Shown: positions 33,252 through 40,917 of the stretch, piece after piece
Layout: each line of letters opens with the position of its first letter
Position numbering within the stretch: the first letter of the stretch is position 1
From: QHXQ01 sp036389375
Lineage (GTDB): Bacteria; Acidobacteriota; Blastocatellia; Pyrinomonadales; Pyrinomonadaceae
Reading direction: 5' to 3'
Length of the DNA stretch: 58,510 nt
Assembly (NCBI GenBank): GCA_036389375.1
Contig: DASVQA010000095.1
Location: 1 to 58,510 of the forward strand
The notes under the pieces: generated by a model
Told to the model about the DNA's origin: nothing
Seen by the model: only the letters and a program-made list of their open reading frames with translations
Databases searched by the model: none
Made by a program: the position numbers and the translations under genes

Positions 33252-34085
33252 ATGGACAATGCCTTTCGACAAAGTGTGATTCAGGATCTGGAAAAGTCTG
33301 GTTTTGGCTCTGAGATGAGAGCAATAAAGATATTCTTATCGGAGCAATGGTCGTGTTCGGGAAGTCCTAACTACTTTGATAAAGATGAGCAAAGGACAAG
33401 AGAATGTGATCTACAAGCACATAGGATGTTAATGAAAAGGCTTGAGAACGATAAGTACATACAAAGCTTTTATCACATAGTCGCAGAAGTTAAGAAATCG
33501 GAAAAGCCTTGGGTGGTTTTCAGGGAAGACCTTTCAGAAAGCCCTTTAAGAACAGGTGACGCTTGGAACAATCTAACCTTTTCTGTAAATTTACCATTCA
33601 AGCCTAGTCGTTTATTCAAAGATATGACTTCGGCATCGCTTATCTCGCAACTGAAGTGGCGAGGTTATGGGGCTCATGAATGTTTCAAGAAACCTGATAG
33701 CCCGTCCAGATGGTACTCATCGTGTATGTCCGCTTGTAAGGCTGCTGAACATGTCCTTGAAGGAGAATCTTGGCAATATAAGGAAGACCCAGCAGAGAAG
33801 GCTGATATATATGAAAATCCTCCGTATTTAGTATTCGTAAAGCCTTTGGTCATTCTGGATGGGATTCTTTTAGCTGCCGACCTAAGTGACGAAGGAGAGA
33901 TGAGTATAGCCGAAATCAATGCCGCACCTATGGATTTCTATTTCAAATCCAAAGCTTATAATAGATCATCATATAGACCTGACATTGTCACTATAAATGG
34001 TCTCAGGGATTATATTCAATTGAGTAACATACGTCACGATCATATTCATCAAGGATTATTAAGAGAGTCACGAATCGAGGCCTAA
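33252..34085 (+). CDS. Cassette gene: putative PD-(D/E)XK-type nuclease
   Basis: 277 residues, GGAG upstream of the ATG. The N-terminal half resembles restriction-endonuclease-fold proteins: an opening helix (SVIQDLEKSGFGSEMRAIKI), the strand-turn YFDKDEQRTRECDLQAHR with Asp53 as candidate metal ligand, then HIVAEVKKSEKPWVVF with Glu79-x-Lys81 as the E-x-K pair. The C-terminal part (NPPYLVFVKPLVILDGILLA, then a strand-rich tail) may complete the core or bind a partner. It may protect against foreign DNA, or may be an inactive binding module; catalytic assignment is by pattern only. AT-rich, distinct from the flanks. Confidence 0.6.
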   Translation: MDNAFRQSVIQDLEKSGFGSEMRAIKIFLSEQWSCSGSPNYFDKDEQRTRECDLQAHRMLMKRLENDKYIQSFYHIVAEVKKSEKPWVVFREDLSESPLRTGDAWNNLTFSVNLPFKPSRLFKDMTSASLISQLKWRGYGAHECFKKPDSPSRWYSSCMSACKAAEHVLEGESWQYKEDPAEKADIYENPPYLVFVKPLVILDGILLAADLSDEGEMSIAEINAAPMDFYFKSKAYNRSSYRPDIVTINGLRDYIQLSNIRHDHIHQGLLRESRIEA

Positions 34086-34318
34086 CGACTCATTCACCGG
34101 AGCATCATAACACCCCTATCAATTTATTAATCGTCCCTTCCTACCCCAAAGATTAGCGCAGGGGCTTTGCCGATAACCACTCAACGGAAGGGCGCGCGAT
34201 ACCGCCACACTTGGGATGATTCAAAGGTCTAACCCACACCGCCGCGTGTGATTCGACAATCATACCGCGCGGCAGTAGATGACAAATGCCGCCAGCGGCG
34301 GTCTAATTAGCGTTGGGC
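34080..34318 (+). other. Composite attC site 2
   Basis: GCCTAAC (34080-34086) opens a type-B left arm (GACTCATTCACCGGAGC), but its right half is missing. A second opening box GTCTAAC (34227-34233) pairs through CCGCCGC with a right arm ending in GTTGGGC (34312-34318). It looks like two sites fused by loss of the material between them. Confidence 0.5.
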
Positions 34319-34349
34319 GCTGGAAGCATAATTCTTTTCAAAGGAAAGA

Positions 34350-34751
34350 ATGATTATGTCAGTTACTATTGGCAAGAATACAGAGCTAATTCTACGCGGC
34401 GGCTTGTGGTTGCCATTCTTGTTTCTAACTGATCTTTTGGCTAGCCTGTTTCAAGTTCCAGGCCACTACCGTAATTGGGTAGCGTTAGCTGTGGCAGTCG
34501 CATTAACTTTCATCATAGTAGCTTACTCGCTAAAGAGGGGTGGCGCTATTCACGTTCTAACAATAACACCCCTAATCACCCTTGCCCGGCGTGTTATCCT
34601 GATTCTGTCTATAATTGGCTGGTTTACAGTAATGCTTACTCTGCTAGAGTTATTGCCACATTCCCGCAATTTCTTCTCAGCCATAGCTCTAATAACAATT
34701 TCAACATTTATCCTGATGATTAATCACCTTGAAAAGAAGTGGCAGCAGTGA
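34350..34751 (+). CDS. Cassette gene: four-helix membrane protein
   Basis: 133 residues, AAAGGAAAG just upstream; starts at 34350 or 34356 are both possible. Four hydrophobic segments can be seen: LRGGLWLPFLFLTDLLASLF, WVALAVAVALTFIIVAYSL, VILILSIIGWFTVMLTLLEL and FFSAIALITISTFILMINHL, with short polar loops and a basic C-terminus (EKKWQQ). No conserved motif recognised. A 14-base tail separates the stop from the next attC box. Like its neighbours it is AT-rich and has no promoter I can see. Confidence 0.65.
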   Translation: MIMSVTIGKNTELILRGGLWLPFLFLTDLLASLFQVPGHYRNWVALAVAVALTFIIVAYSLKRGGAIHVLTITPLITLARRVILILSIIGWFTVMLTLLELLPHSRNFFSAIALITISTFILMINHLEKKWQQ

Positions 34752-34764
34752 AGAGTTTCACCGC

Positions 34765-34867
34765 ACCTAACAACTCATTCAACCGGAGCGGAATCAGCTT
34801 GGATGTCATCCGCAAGACTCGGATGCTTGGTTCGTTGTTTCCCGCCCGGTCAATCGCGGCGTTGGGC
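34765..34867 (+). other. attC site 3 (type B)
   Basis: ACCTAAC (34765-34771) to GTTGGGC (34861-34867), 103 bases. Left arm AACTCATTCAACCGGAGC, right arm GCCCGGTCAATCGCGGCGTT. Confidence 0.75.
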
Positions 34868-34896
34868 GCTTTTTGATTTGTATAAGGAGGTAACTT

Positions 34897-35121
34897 ATGG
34901 CTTCGCTCTATGGGACAGCTGTTCATTCAGACGGTTCAAGAGTTGACCGCACCGCGCGTATCGGTACTTCATGGAATAGTACTGTCGCATTCCCGCGGAT
35001 GGGTAAATACGAGTTGGATTTGGGCAGTAATCCTAGAAAGGAGATTACCGTGTACGTTGACGGAATGAAGTATGCCAAAATCTATGTTGAAGGTGACACC
35101 CGTTTAGATATCAAACTTTAG
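34897..35121 (+). CDS. Cassette gene: small beta-sandwich-like protein
   Basis: 74 residues with a strong Shine-Dalgarno (AAGGAGG). Strand-turn pattern ASLYGTAVHSDGSRVDRTA, TSWNSTVAFPRMGKYELDLG, EITVYVDGMKYAKIYVEGDT resembles carboxypeptidase-regulatory-like or transthyretin-like folds, which pack as small beta-sandwiches. It has no signal peptide. It shares its cassette with the DUF4177-like gene, whose ATG follows 27 bases later, so this is a two-gene cassette. Function unknown. Confidence 0.65.
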   Translation: MASLYGTAVHSDGSRVDRTARIGTSWNSTVAFPRMGKYELDLGSNPRKEITVYVDGMKYAKIYVEGDTRLDIKL

Positions 35122-35148
35122 CCTAATGAAAACTAGAAAGGTAAATTT

Positions 35149-35361
35149 ATGCAGAGATGGGAGTATCTAGTAGTTGCCTTTCAAGACGAGTCCATTTATA
35201 CAGTGAATGGAAAACGCGTTCTTGCCCAGCATATTTTTAAGTGGGAAAATAAATTTCTAGAGCTGAAACATAAGGTGCTTAATGAGTTCGGGATAAACGG
35301 GTGGGAACTTGTCACAGGTGATCCGGGAGTATACGTTTTTAAGCGCCCAAAATCTGAATAA
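35149..35361 (+). CDS. Cassette gene: DUF4177-like protein
   Basis: 70 residues, AGAAAGG upstream of the ATG. It begins MQRWEYLVVAFQDE and ends with LNEFGINGWELVTGDPGVYV followed by FKRPK, the strand-helix-strand pattern of DUF4177 proteins (WEY...LN..G..GWELV...FKR). An insertion (YTVNGKRVLAQHIFKW) lies between the first strand and the helix. The function of the family is unknown; members are frequent in mobile and phage-derived regions. Second gene of a two-gene cassette. Confidence 0.75.
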   Translation: MQRWEYLVVAFQDESIYTVNGKRVLAQHIFKWENKFLELKHKVLNEFGINGWELVTGDPGVYVFKRPKSE

Positions 35362-35400
35362 CAAATTTACAGGCAGCTTTCTATATATATTCAACGCCGC

Positions 35401-35509
35401 GCCCAACAACTCATTCAACCCGACGCCTCAATAGCATTCTTTTCATGTTTGTCTTTGCATATCAGATAGAATGCTGCTCGCTCGGCGCGGGTTAATTCGG
35501 GCGTTAGCC
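35401..35509 (+). other. attC site 4 (type B)
   Basis: GCCCAAC (35401-35407) to GTTAGCC (35503-35509), 109 bases. Left arm AACTCATTCAACCCGACGCC pairs with GGCGCGGGTTAATTCGGGCG. The closing box deviates at one position from GTTRRRY. Confidence 0.72.
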
Positions 35510-35542
35510 GCCTATTGGCAGACAGTGTAGGGGGATGACAAC

Positions 35543-36553
35543 ATGAAGTTTTTAAGCTTAGAGCGTCTTGAAGGGCCGGGGAAATCTGTAGATGAAAACT
35601 TTGAGATAATGAGCCTTGAGTTAATCAAAGCAGACTTACCGTCACATGAATCCTTTCGATTGTCTGCTCCTGATGGCGGAATAGACATTTATTCTAGAGC
35701 CACCACAGAGGATGGTGTCAATCTCGCCTTTCAGTGCAAGGCGTATCCCACTTTTAGGTCAAGCCTCGTACAAGCCGTTGCAAGATCAGCACGCGCCGCG
35801 CTTTCTTCTTCCGGGGCATATCCTTGGAATAGATACCATTTAATAATCCCGTTCGTTCCCACAAGCATCCAACGGGCGAAGCTAGAGGAAGTACTTCGCG
35901 AATGCCATACGTTACCCGAGATATATCTTCCTCACATTGTCGATGGTGACGAACTGGAGGCCACTCTTTTCAGGCACCCTGCTGTAGCTCGCCGATTCTT
36001 TCCAAGCCTTATTGTTGTTACTCCATGTGAGCAAGCGAGAATCCTTCTCGGCTACCCCGATGATCCCACAATGCTTCAGCTTGAGCTTAGAATCCACACA
36101 TGGAAACAGACGCTTCCGGTCACGGTTAGCCCTATCGCCAAAGCTGGCAGTTTATTGCAAATGCTTATCGGGCAACTCACTCTGCCAATCAAAGGCTCAG
36201 TTACATGTGTTGGTATTGAACATTATGATGTTAACTGGGAGTTGATTCTTGAAGGAGAACCAGAGCGCGTTCTTGATCCAGAAAGGGCTCTACCTGAACA
36301 GGGGATAGCTTCGGGGGCTACAATATTCCTCAGGTACAGTTATTCGGTTACAGGTGGCGGGGCTTTTTTAAGCGGACTTAATAGGGCTTATCAGCCTGAA
36401 CAATATTTGTTCTATACAATTCTTGACTCTCACTTTGAGCGTAAAATACATATGAAGCCTGAAGGGGTTAGAGAATTTGAAGATAAGTTTAGTTATTGGC
36501 TAGATTTTGAGTTGAAATCTCGTGAATCTGTTTTGCAAAAGGATCTAGAATAG
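35543..36553 (+). CDS. Cassette gene: PD-(D/E)XK-like nuclease fused to a ubiquitin-like domain
   Basis: 336 residues, GGGGG before the ATG. The N-terminal region (about 1-150) looks like a restriction-endonuclease fold: SFRLSAPDGGIDIYSRAT with Asp48, then NLAFQCKAYPTFRSSLVQAV with Gln64-x-Lys66, the Q-x-K variant of E-x-K. The middle (178-268) reads like a beta-grasp: LQLELRIHTWKQTLPVTVSP, then WELILEGEPERVLD and LPEQGIASGATIFLRY, the order of a ubiquitin-like domain (compare YukD/EsaB). The C-terminal 65 residues are charged and carry no GG tail. A role in defence is plausible but unproven. Confidence 0.6.
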   Translation: MKFLSLERLEGPGKSVDENFEIMSLELIKADLPSHESFRLSAPDGGIDIYSRATTEDGVNLAFQCKAYPTFRSSLVQAVARSARAALSSSGAYPWNRYHLIIPFVPTSIQRAKLEEVLRECHTLPEIYLPHIVDGDELEATLFRHPAVARRFFPSLIVVTPCEQARILLGYPDDPTMLQLELRIHTWKQTLPVTVSPIAKAGSLLQMLIGQLTLPIKGSVTCVGIEHYDVNWELILEGEPERVLDPERALPEQGIASGATIFLRYSYSVTGGGAFLSGLNRAYQPEQYLFYTILDSHFERKIHMKPEGVREFEDKFSYWLDFELKSRESVLQKDLE

Positions 36554-36566
36554 TATTACGCACGGC

Positions 36567-36652
36567 GGCTAACAAAGGCATGCACCCGACGCTCCGTCAG
36601 CATGCCTCTCATGTACCTTGAATTGGGGCGCGGGTGATGCCGGGCGTTATGC
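36567..36652 (+). other. attC site 5 (type A)
   Basis: GGCTAAC (36567-36573) to GTTATGC (36646-36652), 86 bases. Left arm GGCATGCACCCGACGC pairs with GCGCGGGTGATGCCGGGCG. Confidence 0.7.
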
Positions 36653-36676
36653 CGCTTCGCGGTGCTGAGAAATCTT

Positions 36677-37195
36677 ATGAGTAATCTGATTCTTCCAGAG
36701 CTTGCTACGATAAAATTAAAAACTCTAATCTCGCAGGGGAAATATAAGCCGGGCTTAGAGCAAGATTATCGCCTCCCGAATATTGTATTCAGTGTTGATA
36801 CTCATGCTAGGCGTAAGAACGATTACCATTTAGGTCCCTTCTTCAGTGATGAAAATGGATTGGTCACAATCACGCGCGAGCTTCTGGATATTTATGTTGA
36901 GGCAACCTTAGAATCCGGGTTGATGGATTATACCCACATCTCCGATTGTTATTCGCTAATCGAGATTCGCCTTTGGTCAGATAACGATTTGGAGAGAGCC
37001 ATCAGAGGCAGACGAACTTGGGGATTGCTGAAAAGAGAAAAGAATCTTTGGAAATCTCCCGAAGAATTGATCGAGCGGTTCCGTAATGCCAATAATCGGA
37101 ATCTGCTGATTGCCGAAGGATTCAGTCATATTCGAGATGAATGGGATGGCAGTAAGCAGGAATTTGCCTATGATTTCTATGTCACGCCGAAATAG
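36677..37195 (+). CDS. Cassette gene: protein of unknown function
   Basis: 172 residues from the ATG at 36677 (a GTG at 36662 would add five). Soluble, no signal peptide. Visible features: LPNIVFSVDTHARRKNDYHL and GPFFSDENGLVTITRELLDI in the N-terminal half, suggesting two beta-hairpins, then helical LESGLMDYTHISDCYSLIEI and a basic region (RAIRGRRTWGLLKREKNLW). Tyr/Asp-rich C-terminus. I do not recognise the family. It fills one cassette between type-A and type-B attC sites and is AT-rich. Confidence 0.65.
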   Translation: MSNLILPELATIKLKTLISQGKYKPGLEQDYRLPNIVFSVDTHARRKNDYHLGPFFSDENGLVTITRELLDIYVEATLESGLMDYTHISDCYSLIEIRLWSDNDLERAIRGRRTWGLLKREKNLWKSPEELIERFRNANNRNLLIAEGFSHIRDEWDGSKQEFAYDFYVTPK

Positions 37196-37221
37196 AAAGC
37201 TGCTCTTTAATTCAATCGGCG

Positions 37222-37324
37222 GCATAACAACTCATTGAACCGGAGCGCGAATAGCGCGGCTTTCATTCGTCAGCTTGGATGCTTGTTTCATTGAATGCGC
37301 GCCCGGTTAATTCGGGCGTTAGAC
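37222..37324 (+). other. attC site 6 (type B)
   Basis: GCATAAC (37222-37228) to GTTAGAC (37318-37324), 103 bases. Left arm AACTCATTGAACCGGAGCGC, right arm GCGCGCCCGGTTAATTCGGG. Confidence 0.72.
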
Positions 37325-37344
37325 CCTTGCGTGAAAAGTCAACG

Positions 37345-37878
37345 ATGATTAAGAAAGCGCCGTGGCAGAATCGCCCAGAGGCTAAAGTAATCGGAAAGAT
37401 TTTTTCCGCCTTTCCAGAAACTACGCCGCCTGATGATAAAAACATTGTTGCCGCAGAACCAGCACACCTGACGGTGTGTGACTAGTGTCGTGACGCACAA
37501 CAATACTTCGTGGGAAAGACGAGGGAAGATATTCTTTATGATGAGCGATATTACTCGCATCTGGTAAACGCCTTTAGTTTCTTTACCCCGCAGACCTGGC
37601 ATTACTATTTGCCGGTATTCTTAATCCAGGACTTGCTCCGTGGACGGCATAGCTTTAACTTCTTCTGGCATAATGATGAGCCTATAGTTATGGAAGGGTT
37701 TTGGCCGCGGCGGGTCACACTGCTGAGTGGGCAGCAGGTCGAAGTGCTTTTGGAATACTTGGAAAGCCATACGGCATACGCCGAAAAGTTTGGGCATGAA
37801 GAAGAGTTAGGCAGGATTGTTGAATGGTGGCGAAGTGTATATGAAGAGAAGTCCGCATCTATTTCGGGACGGGTCTAA
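37345..37878 (+). pseudogene. Cassette gene: DUF6714-like, interrupted by an amber codon
   Basis: One continuous frame of 178 codons apart from a TAG at codon 47 (37483-37485). Before it: MIKKAPWQNRPEAKVIGKIF, then SAFPETTPPDDKNIVAAEPA and the cysteine HLTVCD. After it: CRDAQQYFVGKTREDI, FSFFTPQTWHYYLPVFLIQD. The reconstructed CD-x-C motif followed by the fltPeaf-YYLPayl block is what DUF6714 proteins show, where x is usually Glu, so a single GAG-to-TAG change explains the break. The downstream part retains an ATG-like start (GTG at 37510) but lacks a ribosome-binding site. Function of the family unknown. Confidence 0.7.
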
Positions 37879-37959
37879 CAACGGCATGCACCGGACGCGC
37901 AATCAGCAGACTTCACATCTACAATGGCCCGTGCGCGCCGGTGATGCCGGGCGTTATGC
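37873..37959 (+). other. attC site 7 (type A)
   Basis: GTCTAAC (37873-37879) to GTTATGC (37953-37959), 87 bases. Left arm AACGGCATGCACCGGACGCG pairs with GCGCCGGTGATGCCGGGCGTT. Confidence 0.75.
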
Positions 37960-37979
37960 TGCTGTGTTAGGAGCATGTT

Positions 37980-38423
37980 ATGGAAGAAAAACTAAGCAAC
38001 CGAGCTAATCACGCATCGAAAGTATCTTCAGCCGGACTCTTATTTGGCTGCGCCGTGTACTGTCTGATGAAGTTATGGTTTCACGACTATGTGTCAGCAG
38101 GCGTCGGCGGTTTTCTGGGCGTGCTATTCATATTCCCCTTTACGCCCGTTCAAAGGATAAGTTTTCCTAGGTGGCTCTGTGTAGCTGTACTTGTTGGGAT
38201 TGTGCTCTCTCTGAGCGCTCTAGTGCCTGTATGGTTAAGCCTGTGGCTTCCAGAACCTATTGCCTTTGGCTTGGTATTATTTGCCGTTGGTTTAGGCATA
38301 TACTGGCTGCCTTCTTTAAGCTCGGAGAAATTTCCTAGCATAAGTTTTGGCGCATGGGCGCTTAGCTGTGGGCTTCTTGTCTTGTTCCTAGCAGCGTTGA
38401 ATAGCTTGAAGTATATGTTCTGA
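37980..38423 (+). CDS. Cassette gene: four-helix membrane protein
   Basis: 147 residues, AGGAG seven bases before the ATG. Hydrophobic segments: VSSAGLLFGCAVYCLMKLWF, SAGVGGFLGVLFIFPF, WLCVAVLVGIVLSLSALVPV, IAFGLVLFAVGLGIYWLP and FGAWALSCGLLVLFLAALNS, so four or five helices with short loops. The N-terminus is charged. No recognised family; it does not resemble the other two cassette membrane proteins in sequence. AT-rich, transcribed in array direction. Confidence 0.65.
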   Translation: MEEKLSNRANHASKVSSAGLLFGCAVYCLMKLWFHDYVSAGVGGFLGVLFIFPFTPVQRISFPRWLCVAVLVGIVLSLSALVPVWLSLWLPEPIAFGLVLFAVGLGIYWLPSLSSEKFPSISFGAWALSCGLLVLFLAALNSLKYMF

Positions 38424-38448
38424 ATGAACAATTTAGGCATGAAGCGCA

Positions 38449-38560
38449 GCATAACAACTCATTGAACCCGACCGCCCTTAGCATGCCTGTCATGTACGTT
38501 TATTGGTTTCATTCGGCTTGAATGGTATCGTCGGGCGGCGGGTTAATTCGAGCGTTGGGC
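38449..38560 (+). other. attC site 8 (type B)
   Basis: GCATAAC (38449-38455) to GTTGGGC (38554-38560), 112 bases. Left arm AACTCATTGAACCCGACCGCC pairs with GGCGGCGGGTTAATTCGAGC. Confidence 0.75.
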
Positions 38561-38596
38561 GGCTGCTCGTAACTTTGGTGCGTCTTAAATAGAAAA

Positions 38597-39106
38597 ATGC
38601 CTTCGTGTGATTTAATTGTGATTGCTGGTGCGCCTGGGAGCGGTAAAACTACCGTCGCAGACCTTCTGCACAGCACGTTAGCATCGCCATATATTGATTT
38701 CGGCTATATCCGAGAATTTCATCTCGACCGAGAGTGGAAAGACCAAAGCCCGCAGGAAGAACAAATGTCCTTTGAGAATTTGGTCTACCTCCTCAGAAAC
38801 TATATTAGGTACGGCTACAAAAATATCATCGTGACTGATTTACAAGATTTTCGAGTGCAACAGATACCCGTATTGTTTGCCGGGCATAGTTATCTTATTG
38901 CCACTATGGTTATCAGTAGCGATGATGAATTGGCTCTGCGTATTGAGAAGCGAAATGACGGGTGGCGAGACATTGAACGCGCTCTGGCTTGGAACAAACA
39001 AATTCAGGAACGTCCGTTACTTATCGGCGAACACCGGATTGATAACACGCATAACGAACCGGAACGGACGCTTGAAGTGATTTTACAGATCGCAAAAGAA
39101 TGCTAA
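38597..39106 (+). CDS. Cassette gene: P-loop kinase-like protein
   Basis: 169 residues. Walker A GAPGSGKTT at residues 11-19 directly after a beta-strand (DLIVIA), as in shikimate-, adenylate- or zeta-type kinases. A DFGYIREFHLDREW loop follows where a substrate or P2 segment would be. The Walker-B-like strand is NIIVTDLQDF. Near the C-terminus LRIEKRNDGWRDIERALAW resembles a lid with paired arginines. Probably a small-molecule or nucleotide phosphotransferase; cassettes often carry drug-modifying kinases, but nothing here identifies a substrate. Only an A-rich leader precedes the ATG. Confidence 0.7.
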   Translation: MPSCDLIVIAGAPGSGKTTVADLLHSTLASPYIDFGYIREFHLDREWKDQSPQEEQMSFENLVYLLRNYIRYGYKNIIVTDLQDFRVQQIPVLFAGHSYLIATMVISSDDELALRIEKRNDGWRDIERALAWNKQIQERPLLIGEHRIDNTHNEPERTLEVILQIAKEC

Positions 39107-39147
39107 GTCGCTTTGCTAAAGAGGTGTGCATCTCAACTCAACGCGAC

Positions 39148-39256
39148 GCCCAACAAGTCATTGGAGATGAGGCCCCGATAGAGGGCCTCTCATCATGCTT
39201 CCTTCGATGTAAGTTGAATGCTGTTCGCGGGGCGCATCTCAATTCCAGCGTTAGGC
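39148..39256 (+). other. attC site 9 (type C)
   Basis: GCCCAAC (39148-39154) to GTTAGGC (39250-39256), 109 bases. Both boxes match consensus. Left arm AAGTCATTGGAGATGAGGCCCC pairs with GGGGCGCATCTCAATTCCAG. Confidence 0.78.
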
Positions 39257-39267
39257 GTCGGTAACAG

Positions 39268-39795
39268 ATGGGACAATACTTATACAAGATTTCTCAGCCG
39301 CGCGACGAGCTAATGTTCTATCCGAGTGTTTTCTGGCACACCCCGGATTGGGAGAGCAGTACGACACGTGCCAAGGAAGGCTATATCAGGGACACCGTCC
39401 TATATGCCGGTGACTTCGATGAAGTGAACATCCATCTTTTCCCGCGTGTTCGGACAATTAGAGTGCGTGCCCGCGACGCGGGCCATTCGGTCCTTCAAGC
39501 TCTTCGACTGCCGTGCCTGCCGGGGAAGTCAGCCTATATCTTCTGCCCGGCAGCACGGCGAAGTGAGGTCGAAATATTTAAGCCCACGATATATAAATTC
39601 GACCGTCGTGGCTTCACAAAGGTTAGGAACGGCGAATATGTTTCCTGGGCGCTTCAGAGAGCTATTTCACAGGAAACGGTTATGATTTCTAAGGCGATTA
39701 TTAGGTGGAATATCCAGGCTTGCTACGTCAGGGATATAGATGGATTAATTGCCGCTCTGACGCAAGCTGATATTTATTTTGATGAGCAAACCTGA
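39268..39795 (+). CDS. Cassette gene: protein of unknown function
   Basis: 175 residues starting MGQYLYKISQPRDELMFYPS. It opens like a small group of proteins that begin with LY-(K/R)-(I/V)-S and a Pro-rich strand (DUF6886-like), but the match is weak. Further features: DEVNIHLFPRVRTIRVRA, a Cys pair in LRLPCLPGKSAYIFCPAA, and RRGFTKVRNGEYVSWAL. It is predicted soluble. The attC-to-ATG distance is only 11 bases and no ribosome-binding site is visible. No function offered. Confidence 0.65.
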   Translation: MGQYLYKISQPRDELMFYPSVFWHTPDWESSTTRAKEGYIRDTVLYAGDFDEVNIHLFPRVRTIRVRARDAGHSVLQALRLPCLPGKSAYIFCPAARRSEVEIFKPTIYKFDRRGFTKVRNGEYVSWALQRAISQETVMISKAIIRWNIQACYVRDIDGLIAALTQADIYFDEQT

Positions 39796-39914
39796 CATTC
39801 AAAATAAAGTCTTGCGCCTTGCAGTGCGGTCATCCGTTCCAGTTCCGACTCGTCGGTTTTTTCCTAATTGCACATCGTTGCTCCGGTCTTGGCGTTTTCA
39901 CCAGGAACGACGCC

Positions 39915-40001
39915 GCCTAACAAGGGGATGAACCGGACTCGCAATAAGCGAGCCTCTTATCATTAATCGCCATTGCTCGCCGGTTATCCCCGGCGTTAGG
40001 T
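39915..40001 (+). other. attC site 10 (type D)
   Basis: GCCTAAC (39915-39921) to GTTAGGT (39995-40001), 87 bases, both consensus. Left arm AAGGGGATGAACCGGACTCG pairs with GCCGGTTATCCCCGGCG. An internal hairpin (TCGCAATAAGCGA) fills the centre. Confidence 0.78.
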
Positions 40002-40151
40002 GGCTACAGATTTCGGAAAGAGAGGCAATCAGGCGCTAACGATGCCCCGCAGCGCGGCGTTCATAACCCATCTTTGGAAATCACGTCGGATGCTATATGC
40101 TCAGCGCGTTCTAACCAGAGCGTCAGTCCCCACCTAACGAGGAGAAGCAAC

Positions 40152-40769
40152 ATGATCACAGTAGATACACTTCGCAGGTTTGCCCCCGGAATTAGAGATT
40201 TGGAAGGTCACGTGAACGCGCTGGAGGCGGCGCGCCAGAACAGCACGGTGACGACTCCACGCCGGCTCGCCCACTTCATGGGTCAAATCTTCGTCGAAAC
40301 GGGCGGGTTCAAGAGCCTCGTGGAAAGCCTTCGGTACAGAGACCCGGCCCGCCTCGACGCGCTGTTCAAGGCGGTGCGCGGGATCGACGACGCCCGCGCC
40401 CTGATCGCGCTCGGGGAGGAGGCGATTGGCAACCGCGTCTACGCTAACCGCCTCGGCAACGGCAACGAGGCCAGCGGGGACGGATTCCGCTACAGGGGTT
40501 CTGGTTATAAACAGCTTACGGGCCGGTCGAATTACCGGGAGATCGGAAACCTCATCGGCATGGACATCGAAACCAACCCCGAACTCGCGCGCCAGCCGGT
40601 GACTGCCGCCCGCGTCGCCTTCGCGTTCTGGGACGCGCGCGACATCTCACCGCTAGCCGACCGTGGCGATGTCGAAGGCGTGACCGCGAAGGTGAACGGC
40701 CCGGCCAAAGTCGCCTTGAAGGAGCGGCGCGACGCGACGTTCCGCGCGCTCGGCATCTGGAGGGAGTGA
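40152..40769 (+). CDS. Cassette gene: GH19-type chitinase/endolysin-like protein
   Basis: 205 residues from the ATG at 40152 with GAGGAG nine bases upstream; the frame is open 26 codons further back without a good start. It resembles family 19 glycosidases used as phage lysins: LAHFMGQIFVETGGFKSLVE (the first Glu in ETGGF is the expected acid), NRLGNGNEASGDGFRYRG and GSGYKQLTGRSNYREIG. The C-terminal ARVAFAFWDARD-containing helix completes the core. No signal peptide, as in lysins exported by holins. GC content is near that of the backbone, unlike the AT-rich cassettes around it, so it was probably acquired separately. Confidence 0.78.
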   Translation: MITVDTLRRFAPGIRDLEGHVNALEAARQNSTVTTPRRLAHFMGQIFVETGGFKSLVESLRYRDPARLDALFKAVRGIDDARALIALGEEAIGNRVYANRLGNGNEASGDGFRYRGSGYKQLTGRSNYREIGNLIGMDIETNPELARQPVTAARVAFAFWDARDISPLADRGDVEGVTAKVNGPAKVALKERRDATFRALGIWRE

Positions 40770-40821
40770 GACGAAAGCGACGTAATTCGCGGAGCGTGGC
40801 CTGGATGATTCAATCAAGCGC

Positions 40822-40917
40822 GCCCAACAAGAGGGTGCACCCGACCGAGCCAGCGCGCCTCCCGACGAGGGCCGGGACGCCGGATGCTTCGCGGGGATTG
40901 AATCTCCAGAGGACTCC
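40822..40917 (+). other. attC half-site 11
   Basis: GCCCAAC (40822-40828) followed by an arm AAGAGGGTGCACCCGACCG like type A, but no matching right arm or GTT box before the next site begins at 40918. Decayed or recombined. Confidence 0.45.

Noticed and set aside
37483..37485. Pyrrolysine or other read-through of the amber codon
   Set aside because: No pylRS/pylT genes or context in the window; a single GAG-to-TAG change is simpler.
40822..40917. A complete attC between sites 10 and 12
   Set aside because: Left box and arm are present, but I find no right arm or GTT box, so it is reported only as a half-site.
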